From Dunaliella salina (taxonomy: Eukaryota; Chlorophyta; Chlorophyceae; Chlamydomonadales; Dunaliellaceae), in the NCBI GenBank assembly GCA_002284615.2, contig MU069482.1:515348-528263 (forward strand): a stretch of 12,916 nucleotides of DNA, in the 5' to 3' direction. Positions 1 to 9,000 of the stretch are shown piece by piece; the stretch's first letter is position 1; every line of letters starts with the position of its first letter. A program made the position numbers and the translations under genes. The notes under the pieces are model-generated. The model had not been told where the DNA came from. It was given only the letters and a program-made list of their open reading frames with translations, and searched no databases.

Positions 1-125
1 AAAAGTCGTTTTGTCTCCCGGACGGATTTGACCCGGAGCACCTCAATCGACGTTCGACCTGAACCGGCAAGCCAGGCAAGCCAAGAACCAGGCAACTGAA
101 GTGGGAACCCGGATAAATCACTCAC

Positions 126-489
126 TTCCTGGAGCGAGGGTGAAAAGGTATATCTCGGGAGGGTGGATAGCGCCTTTCGCACCGCTGCACTCCGCTCCTC
201 GTACGCCTTTCGCAATGCTGCACTGCACTTGGCATTCTCGGTGTTGGCTTCCTGCAGTTGCTTCTCCAGCTCCTCGCGCCTCCTCGTTTCCATGTACCCG
301 ACTGGCCATATGACCACGGCGCCGGTAATACAAAGGATCCAAGACCAAGGATTGAGAGGGCCAGCCCCGCTCCCCAGCTGCTTCCGCGGCTGTTGTACAA
401 ACGACAAGAGCACCCTTTGGAGGCTTGAGAGCTCTGCGTCGCTGTATACACGAGTTTGCTTGTAGAACCTTTGCCTCATAGCGCTGTCT
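126..489 (-). CDS. Exon 2 of the membrane/coiled-coil gene
   Basis: The acceptor is a pyrimidine-rich run ending TTATTTAG at 490, and the first exon base completes a phase-2 codon. It encodes about 121 residues holding the transmembrane helix and the following coiled coil. The 3' boundary is placed at GAA|GTGAGT (126/125), but reading through to base 1 meets no stop, so the end is not certain. Confidence 0.55.
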
Positions 490-896
490 CTAAATAATAA
501 TGAAAGGAAAAATGATCTTGTTTATAATTGTAAAAGAAAGAATAAATGGAAGCCACATACACAGTATCTCGTATGAGACGGATTTCATTTCTGATTCCTG
601 TTGGCCATTCGGCTTGGAAAGCTCGACCAGTAATATGCTGACAGCTCCTTGGTGTTTCCGAGTTTGGTCGTCCCCGCGACTGCCCTCCCCCCCTTCCTTT
701 AATTATTATAGCCAGTTTTAGCCGCTCTGGAACTGGCTGCTTAGCCTCAACTTCTATCGCGGACTCTTTACCTGGCTTATACATACATACACCCTATATA
801 TATATATTATTAATACTAATATTATAAATAATAATAATACTAATATAATTTAACATAATAATACTAATATTATTTATTTTTTATATTTTTATATTT

Positions 897-964
<68 letters not shown>

Positions 965-2292
965 TGTGTTGGAATATAGGGTGTGACCCCCTCAACGGGT
1001 CTTCATGGCCAAATTACCGCAGGGCGGTTCTCATTTATGATTTCCCTGGGGATACCAATCTTGAAAACCGGGAAAACCTCCATGGGCTGAAATTTTAGGC
1101 CCCGGTTACACGTGCGGGACCACCCCCCGCGACCACCCCCCCGGGATCACCCCCCCCTGATCCCGACCCTGATCCAGGGGGGGGAGGTGATCCGCCTCTG
1201 GGATCACCCATGAATAAAATTCAAACCTAGTTGATACGGCACAAGGACTTCATAGTCTGATTGTGCATACAACAGAAACTCCCAAAGAATTTTCCTCACA
1301 GGCCAGGAGGCTGAATGTGCACATCCTTTAATCTTGGTATGTGCAATGAGTGGAAATTTGAATCAACCCAATCAGAGAGCCTTCCAGGTTTTCAGGGGGT
1401 GTGTATGAGGGGGTGGGCAGCCAGGATGAGGACGTGGCTCCCCTTATGAGGGGGGTGATCCGGAGGGGGGTGATCCCAGGGGTTGATCCGCCGTGTAACC
1501 ACCGCACGGATCCGGATCAAGGGAAATTATTTGTTTCTCAATCAAAATTTTCTAGATAATTGACAGATGTGAGTTTCCAGCTAGTTTTTGGACCAATGGC
1601 CTAGCAAAATTTTTCTGCATCACGCCATCCAAAGGAATTTGGTCTGGAAAATGGTGATCCCGACCCTGATCCCCCGGGGGTGATCCCTCACGTGTAACCG
1701 GGGCCTTAAATATGGAGACCTTCCAATAATCCAAAACAAACCGAGGAAAAAAATTGTGTACGTTCGTTGGAACAAGGCCGGAATGGCCGCAGAGAGCCCC
1801 AAAAACGACTTAGGCAGAAAATGAGCCGGAGAGGAAAAATGGGTATGTCTTATTTTATTTGACCCGGTTTGCCTTTTTTCCCGTTTTTCAAGATTGGGTA
1901 CCCCCAGAGGAGAACATAAATGAGAACCGCAATGAAGGGAAGGAGGTTTAAGGTTGAGCGTAAGGGTCTAAGTTCACTCCTTGGTGGGATGCCAGAAAGA
2001 GGGAAAAACACTCCATTGCCAATCTAGTAGCGACAAGACATTTTTCATAACTTATTACGGCGCATTTGGTGCTTATGACTGGATATCCAGATTGCCCTTC
2101 TCGGGACCTGACAGATTTGAGACTCAGTTCCATCATGAAGAGGTGATGATCACCTCTTCAGCTGTGCAGCTCCCGGTCATTTCCAACACACCCTAGAGAC
2201 TTCATGAACCAAGCTGATGTCTTAGCATTAACCAAGTTCTTTTCTATATCCTTGCGAAGCTGTGCCTGAGTTTCGAGCACTGCTTTTTCCAT
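126..2292 (-). CDS. Unrecognised single-pass membrane protein with coiled coils, 5' part of gene
   Basis: I do not recognise this protein. The model joins exon 1 (2292-2192) to exon 2 (489-126), giving 155 residues so far. The start ATG at 2292-2290 has A at -3 and G at +4, with an in-frame TAA directly upstream. Residues 1-33 are charged and helix-prone (MEKAVLETQAQLRKDIEKN). A hydrophobic stretch at about residues 81-99 (SWILCITGAVVIWPVGY) should span a membrane. It is followed by a Glu/Lys/Arg-rich probable coiled coil (about 100-141; RRREELEKQLQEAN). The split glycine codon at the junction is phase-compatible. The frame stays open to base 1, so either the GTGAGT at 125-120 is a donor or the exon runs on past the window edge. 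The gene lies tail-to-head behind grpE on the same strand. Coding character is inferred from composition, the membrane segment and splice sites. An alternative is that translation starts at the ATG at 479 and the exon at 2292 belongs elsewhere. Confidence 0.5.
783..900. repeat. AT-rich low-complexity tract
   Basis: Almost pure A/T with iterated TAATAATACTAATAT-like units and a short (TA)n run near 795-806, directly upstream of the (TG)n tract. It is simple repeat DNA, and a promoter role is possible but not shown. Confidence 0.8.
897..969. repeat. (TG)n microsatellite
   Basis: About 26 uninterrupted TG units from 905, one TA interruption near 957, then a few more TG units. Open frames across it (poly Cys-Val) are artefacts. 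Confidence 0.95.
1024..1930. repeat. Inverted-repeat pair (foldback element) enclosing a MITE
   Basis: The left arm 1024-1076 starts GCGGTTCTCATTTATG and ends near AATCTTGAAAACCGGGAAAA. The reverse complement of 1876-1930 matches it over about 55 bases at roughly 80-85% by eye. The MITE begins 22 bases inside the left arm. This looks like an older foldback element into which the MITE inserted, or a split palindrome. No clear target duplication was found for the outer pair. Confidence 0.65.
1098..1705. mobile_element. Tourist/PIF-Harbinger-like MITE, 608 bp
   Basis: Perfect terminal inverted repeats GGCCCCGGTTACACGTG begin at 1098 and end at 1705. Similarity continues inward for about 15 more bases (GGGAYCACCCCC). 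The element is flanked by a 3-bp direct repeat TTA (1095-1097 and 1706-1708). A GG-starting TIR plus a TWA target duplication is the hallmark of PIF/Harbinger-derived Tourist MITEs. The interior has iterated GGGATCACC/GGTGATCC boxes and no transposase frame. A further terminus-like sequence (GCCGTGTAACCACCGC, about 1489-1504) lies inside, suggesting a composite history. It sits in an intron of the flanking minus-strand gene. Confidence 0.75.
2192..2292 (-). CDS. Exon 1 (start codon) of the membrane/coiled-coil gene
   Basis: ATG at 2292-2290 in good context, 33 codons plus two bases, ending CTAGG|GTGTGT. The encoded residues are strongly helical and charged. If not spliced, the frame stops after 11 further codons, giving a 44-residue peptide. 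Confidence 0.45.
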
Positions 2293-2955
2293 TTAAAGCC
2301 TCGACTGGTCTGGATACAGACCTCCGTGTTTCCGCTCGGCTGCCCTCTATAAAGCAACGTGACCTTCACATACTTTGTTCAACTTTAAAAGTACGGACAT
2401 GAAGTATAAAATGGGCCACACACTGAAACTGCTGTGTTCAGGAAGGTCCAGGGAGAAGTACTTGGGCACCATGCAAGGAGAGTCCATGACATACGCTGTC
2501 CCAGATGGAATTGCACCCCAGCGCACGCTTGTGAGCACTCATCCTATCTTGGTCACCAACTGGTTGATTTGACCGAATCTTGTCTGCATTTGGATACTGG
2601 CACCTGGCCTGCATAGATTTTACAGTTTCGATGTACATTCTGTTCTTAAGCCAGAAAGTGTTTCGAGCCCCCCTCTTTTTTTCTATGCCTTCCCTTTGCT
2701 TTGTCATCTTACTCTTGTCTCACTCTAGTGGAGGGTGGTGCAAGGTTGTGGGAGAGAGGTTGCTAAAATGTGGGAAAGCCTGTCATTCAAACCGAGCACA
2801 GGAGGTGGAATTAGATGAAGTTGGGATGTAAAAGTAAGCACATGTTTGTCCAAAGGCCGAAAGGCTGCAAGCTTGTGAGCCTGAGAAACCTTCTCACTTG
2901 GAGTTGGACACTTTCACAAACTTAATGGAGGAAGAAGTTGTTGCCGGCACCAGCT
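2293..2955. other. Intergenic region between grpE and the downstream minus-strand gene
   Basis: It should hold the grpE 3' UTR and the promoter/5' UTR of the next gene. Several 60-90 codon open frames occur on both strands, but none has recognisable motifs, splice context or convincing composition. No repeat was recognised here. Confidence 0.5.
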
Positions 2956-3021
2956 TCACTCCCCTCGGACAACGCCCACTTCTGCTGGTCGAATGACTCT
3001 ATCATGCAGGGTGTAGCCACG
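2956..3021 (-). CDS. grpE: grpE exon 6 (C-terminus and stop)
   Basis: Acceptor TCTTTGCAG| at 3022, then 21 codons reading RGYTLHDRVIRPAEVGVV and three more residues to TGA (2958-2956). This is the final beta strand of the GrpE C-terminal domain. Confidence 0.93.
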   Translation of the reverse strand, partial: RGYTLHDRVIRPAEVGVVRGE

Positions 3022-6000
3022 CTGCAAAGACCAAACAAACAACAGCAAATTAAGATTGGATACGTGAGGAGACAAAGCCAGGAGAGTAGCCGCATTCAAA
3101 GCTTCACCAGGGCAATCGCGGAGCTCTTTTACCCTTTTTGTACAATCATCTTAGTTTCAGCTCAACAGACCTTGCAGGTTGAGAGCAGCAAGGCTCCATT
3201 TCCCCCTTTCTGAGGGGCCTGTCTTCGATGCATAATACAGAGTTTCGAGTAAAGTATTTCAAGCTTCTTTCTTGCAGAGGGAGAGGGGCTGCAACCACAA
3301 CAGCCTTGCAAGGCTCACCTTGGTGACTTGCCCGATTTGGCCGAGCTCTTTCCCCACTGGGAACCATGCCTCATTGAGGGTTTTTCCCAAATGCATGCTT
3401 AACACTTTTGAATCAAACTTCTAAGCTCCTTTTTTGCTAAGGTAGAAATATTTCAAGCTCTGCTCAGCCTCCTGCCATTGCCTAAAAAGAGAAAGGTAAC
3501 TGCGATCGCAACAGTCTTGCGAGGCTCACCTTAGTGACTTGCCCGATTTGGCCAGGCTCCTTGGATGGATCCACCATCTCAAAGAGAGCGTTGTGGAAGT
3601 TAGGATCAAACTTCTCGCCTTCAGGGTTGTATTGCTGCACACCCTCTTTACTGAGTGCCTGAAAGCAATGCATGGACATCAGGCAGACATCACTGAAAAC
3701 AGAAATCATTGAGGAAGGCCATGCATGGACACAAAAACATGGCTATACTTGACAGTTCAAGGAGTGGTACTCTGACCCGGCTTGCAGCTCTGCAGGTCCT
3801 AAGTTCAACAATCCTGCACAGCAGAATCATGGGAGTCACATCCCAAGAGGCATCATTGCCTGTGTAGCAACTAAGAAGGGTACCGAGACACGTGTACATG
3901 CAAAGGCATGTGAGCATCATTGCCTGATGTAGCAACCAATGCGAATGGCACCAAGACACATATGCATGCAAGGAAAGGAGCACGGGAGATAAGGATAAGT
4001 AACTAGAGAGAACAGTAGCAACATAGCCTAGCATCCTACTTTCCCACAGATGGACCATGCCGAAATCATCTTTAGCTGCATGCGTTTCAGGAAATATGCA
4101 TGAGACATCATAAGGCTGGAAAAATCTGCGCATGGCTCAGGAGAGATGCTGCATGACAATCATCGCATGGATGTCACACTCAGGTGTGACACCACCAGCA
4201 AAGCAAAGCGCACGTCCCATGGAAATGTATAGTGGGTTGTCATACTGGCCATGTGGACCTGGCTCTGATTGGCACTGGCAGCATGCATGTGTGCGTTTGA
4301 TCACAGTCAAAGCAAGTTTTGAGGCTGTCAGCACTAGTGAAAGACAAGGTCCTCCTGCGCGTCTCCAGTTTTCCCGGAACTGTGTCAGTAAAATCTAAGG
4401 GGATTCATTGAGAATCGAACTTGCAGCTCTCGGCAAAATCCGGCAAAATAGAGCACAACAATTCCGGGTTGCCCGGACACCTTGTTTGTGTCCCTTCCGG
4501 GTTTTTGACAAATTATATAAATATTTCCAGGCCCCGCGCGGGTTGTCTTTCACTGGTCAGCGCCTTGCCTTGCTATCCACACAACTTGGACCATTGATAA
4601 AGTCAAACTCTGATGCACAAATTCAAGGGGCACCACACCTGCAAGAATATCTTCTCAGTGGTTGCCACACCACCCATCATGCCCTTCAGCAAGTTCCGCA
4701 ACCGGGCCGCATCCAAGGCCTGCAAAGTGTCAATGGAGTGGGTATGAAATGGAAACAACGAGGACATTCTTCAGTCGTTTATTGGCAAACACTGAGGCAA
4801 AGGCAACATGATGAGGCCACTCCTTCTGAAGTTCAGTACTTCCAGGGCCTGCAACATTTCAATCGAAGAAAGTGCGAAAGAAAACAATTAAAGTAGCCTT
4901 CAGCCATTCATTGGCCAATAATGATTGTTCCACAACGCGGAGGTAATGTGATAGGGGGATAACGCAAAGTGGATGTGGTCAGGGGATAAGGCAGAGCTGA
5001 TGCGAGAAGGGAACAAGGCACAGGCAAAGCGGTGAGGGGAGTTTTTTTATAGCTACGATGGAGGACCTGCAGGGCGTGAACAAGAGAAATCGTGTGGTTG
5101 AGAAGACAAAGCAAAGAAAACAGAAGGTGTCGATGAAAAATGGAAGCAGCTCCATCAATGGGGAGGTACCAAGTCCACGAGGAGGCACTCCAGAGGGTAT
5201 TCTTTCAAACGTGTGTGCCGCAGGTGTGGAAAAATAAGAGGGAAGCTGCACCATTGCGAGTGTAGCTCATAGCCTGCAGGGCTTGCTGGGGTCAAGGTGT
5301 GGCTGCAGTGTCGCCAAAAAAAAGCAAAAGGAGGTGCTCCATCTGGGCAATATCTGGGGCCTGCAGGGCCTTATGAGGAGAGGGTGTGGTCGACCAAAGT
5401 AAAGGAGAGTGAGATGAGGAAGGAAATATGGAAGGCGGGGCAAGGCCAAGGTGTGATAGAGAAAGGTTTGTGGGAAGGTGAGGGTGTGAAAGAAGAAGGT
5501 GTGAAAGAGGAAAGTGTGAAAGAGGAAGGGGGGGTGGAGTTGGATTGGGGATTGGTGCAGTTGGGCGAAGCGCAGAAAGAAACAAGACAGACTCCCCATC
5601 TTTTCAGTGCCCATTTCACTTCTGAACTCATAGGAGGAGCACCACATGCTCAATTGAAGTGCATGTGAAGCGTCATGGCTACACATTGATCACCTGATTT
5701 TGAAGGAAAGCATCGGAGTTCAGCTGAGTTCAGCCAAAAATCTCTCCTGACAAACTCCCTTTGTAGAGCTTGGCTCGGAATTAAAAAATGCGCTGGAGAC
5801 GACAAACACAACGGGCGCTTGCAAGACAAGGTTCAAACAATAATGACTGCTAGAACTTTAGAGAGGCATGCACGCCCATAGCATGGCAACATGGGACACC
5901 TCACACACCCATCATCATTGCCCAGCATTTAAAAAAATGGAACACATTAGGAGCATACAGGAAGCATAACTATGGGACGGCACGTGTTGATCCCCTTAAA

Positions 6001-9000
6001 ATTTATAAATTCGGAACCCTGAGATCAAGAGCTATTGATTGGTATATGTATGGGCCCAATCGGAGGAGGTGGGGGGTGGTGGATGGTTAAGGGGGGTTTC
6101 AACTTTTTGGGACCCCCCTCCAGAATATTTTAGAAAGACAGAACTGTCAATTGGCACCATCTTCGGGCAAATTGGGTAAAAGGGGGGTCCATGTGCATGA
6201 ATCAAAGTCAATGCCACATGTGCATGGGTGTGGGCTGCAGGGTGTGTGGAGGCTAACATGCAGCAACCAAATTCAAACTTCTGGATAGGATAGTGACAAG
6301 GCATAATGTGTTCTTGCATGGTAAAGTCAGAAGGGCACTTTGTGCACTTGCAAGTCAGTTTTGGGTGCCTGGAAGGGCAGGCTTGCATGGGCGTCCGCTC
6401 CTTGGTTTTTGCCCACAACACTGCTCCAATTCAATCTTTTTTGGTGCTGAGCATGCAGATGGATGCAGAATTAAAAGGGGAACAAATTGGTACCCTTATT
6501 GCCTGGATTGGGGCACTGGAAGGGGGGGGTTGGGGGTGGTGGGTGGGCCAGGGGGGTCCAGACCCAAATTGACACGCGCCTTCCGGCAGAATTTTTTTTT
6601 TTTAATGCTCCTGAGCACATGGTGATGATTAGGAATGTTCTGCAAGAGACTGCGCGCACACCCGTAGATGGCAACAAGGGACAGCACACCTACCCATCAT
6701 CATTGATGTGGAAGAGCGTCTCCTTTCACAGCATGGCAATGGGAAACAGCTCATACATCCCATTATAATTGCGCATCACTGACAGAGCATGGGGCACGTG
6801 GTCATCAAAATGGCATCTTAGCAAGTAGGAGTACGCACGAAGGGACATCGGCGGCATCTTGTCATCGTGGCACACCACTTGAAGAGAACATGGGACACGT
6901 GATCGTTGTAGCTTGAAATTAATGAACATGAGCACCCACAGCATGAGCATCCAACCATTATTGCTTGCCAAACACTTGGGGTGGATTATTGGGTCAATTA
7001 GGATGGTCTGTTTGCAGGACTTCATAAAATACGCTCCATACATGCCCAGCCAGCGTTTGAGTTGGTTGAGATGAGCAGGCAAGTACACAACTGTAGAACT
7101 TGATTCTTTGCACGAGGAGTGCATCAGGTATTTCAAGGATTAGCGTGAACACTTCCGTACAACGCCTTCAGCAAGACAAATTTGAGCTCCTGTTTATTTT
7201 ATAAAAGAAATTAGTCTTTGTCAGCATAATAGTAATTAAAAGATGGAGCAAAAAGGAAAGGCAATATAAGACAAGTTCTTCTGATCTCCATTCAGCGCAT
7301 ACTGTATGCTGATGCACTAAGCATATGGTACGCACTGAAGTCCCCTGAGGACCCAGAACACTCTACCATTTGAGCACAAACCCGCTTGAGCTGCCCACTC
7401 TCCACTTTACTGTAACCCCCAGCGTAATACAGAGGTTGTTTGCTGAGGCACATGGCTCTCTTCTCTGCCAGGATAACCAGCCAAAGACCTGCACCAATGC
7501 TGCTCACCTTTCCCTCCTCTTCACTCAAGGCATCAGGTGGGACTGCCCCGTATGCGCGCTCCAGGTTGTCAGCAACATCCAAGATGTTCTTCAAAAAGCT
7601 CTGCACACAGAGCAATAGCAGCAAAATGAGGGTGTTAGTCACCACAGGAACTTCAGCAACTTTGGAACACTTGAGGCAAAATGCACCTGAAAATCACCAT
7701 GCGCTCGCACACCCGAGCACAATCAGACTGTAAGGGAAGTTCACATGCCTTTGCAAAGCAAATGTCGTACAGAGGCCCTCACACAGGTTCCCAATCTTAA
7801 ACTTTGGGGCATTGAAACACGTGGTAATACGACTGCTGCTGCAGACATACTCATTGGAACCAAGAAAATGCAGTTAGGATTTGAAGCAGTGGCAGTTCTG
7901 GCATGCATGCTTTTTGGCAACCAGTAATAAAGATGCAAGAGCACAGGGGGGTTGGCTGTGGCACGGCATGGGATGAGCAAAGCGATGCTGGCAGAGCTGG
8001 GTGGCATAAGTACATAGCGTCTGCCATGATCCAGTGTCAGATGTGCACATAGCCGAAGCATTTCAAGTGCTTCCTTTGAAGTCTGCGTTGGGAATGAGCA
8101 TATGCCTGATGCCACTTTTGATTCGAAGGTGTTGGTTGACACTTTCATTGCTGTTCCATGACTGGCATTCTTAACTATCAGCATGAGCATGTTATTATGA
8201 GAATGCCGATGTCCATCTACCTCTCCTTTTTGCTGGGCACAAACGCATCACTTGAATCAACACTGAATCAACACACTCCATCACCCGACCTGGCAGTCAG
8301 GGATGTCCCCTTCCAAAAATTCCTTTCCAGAGCGCGGCAACACCACAAAAACCCCAGTGGGACCAGCGCGGAAACCCACGAGGCTGCTGCATCCAACTTG
8401 AGCAAACTTGGGACAACATCAGGCTGCAAGCTCTGCCGCGAGCCAGTCAGACTGACAGTTGGCATGACAGGGACACTATGTGGATGGACTTCGGACACCA
8501 TTATGCACCGCTCTCCAGAGCTCATCCACATGAGTGTTCCTGGGTCAGGCTTGCGCAGGGGTCATGCCAACCTTCCCTGTATCATCCCATTCTCAACATG
8601 TGCCTAAAGATTTATGTGTTCTGGGCCCCATCAGCTCAGCACCACAGGCACACATTCCAACCTGCCCCATGCAAGGTCCATGCACTTGTCTGCGCTGGCA
8701 AAGTACCTGGATGGCAAACTTTTTGGCGTTCTCCACCTCTCTGGTCGTGCGCATGCGCAAGTTCTCCATCTCAGCTAGGCTGCGCTTCAGGCTGTCAGTT
8801 AGTTGCGATACCTGTTGCCACACAATCACAGGCATGGGTGCCACCGGGTGACATACGACCGGAATATAAATGCTGAATGACACTCATGTTGTTTGTAAGG
8901 ACAATGTGCAAACCTCAATGCTGATAATGTACAAACAGTGGGTGCAATGTAGATATCTACATTTGGCGTTCCTGACGTGGTAAGCTCAACATCAAAATCA

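Larger units (their letters stand above)
490..2191 (-). other. Intron 1 of the membrane/coiled-coil gene (1.7 kb, repeat-rich)
   Basis: Bounded by donor CTAGG|GTGTGT (2191) and acceptor TTTAG| (490). It carries no supported coding exon. It holds an AT-rich tract, a (TG)n microsatellite, an imperfect inverted repeat at 1024-1076/1876-1930 and a MITE at 1098-1705. The GTGTGT donor is not optimal, so the boundary is moderately supported. Confidence 0.45.
4720..7507 (-). other. grpE intron 3 (2.8 kb, repeat-rich)
   Basis: Runs from donor AAG|GTGAGC to acceptor TTTGCAG|. It contains decayed copies of the exon 4 region (4.8-5.7 kb), minisatellites, a G-rich tract and a degenerate repeat family at 5.87-6.95 kb. 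Long minus-strand frames here (for example at 5267-5686 rich in His/Phe/Pro, and 6726-7136) follow from the repeats and show no domain. Confidence 0.8.

Noticed and set aside
898..1098. ORFs through (TG)n and (CA)n tracts (also 11114-11407)
   Set aside because: Poly Cys-Val and Thr-His translations come from microsatellites.
4400..4430. tRNA-like T-loop (TTCGATTCTC on the minus strand)
   Set aside because: The flanking bases do not form a five-pair T stem, and no D or anticodon arms or acceptor stem could be placed.
5267..5686. Minus-strand His/Phe/Pro-rich ORFs and the plus-strand Val-Lys-Glu-Glu ORF
   Set aside because: They are produced by the 15-bp minisatellite and purine-rich composition, with no domain or splice support beyond the exon 4 remnants.
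6726..7136. 136-codon minus-strand ORF
   Set aside because: It is built largely from the degenerate 45-60 bp repeat family, with no recognisable domain.
7741..8190. 149-codon minus-strand ORF in grpE intron 2
   Set aside because: No GrpE or other family similarity is visible. Exons 2 and 3 join directly (FAIQ|SFLKNILDV) as expected.
8400..8475. Possible duplicate of grpE exon 2 (VSLTGSRQSL versus VSQLTDSLKRSL)
   Set aside because: Only a few residues match, with no conserved splice sites and no support downstream.
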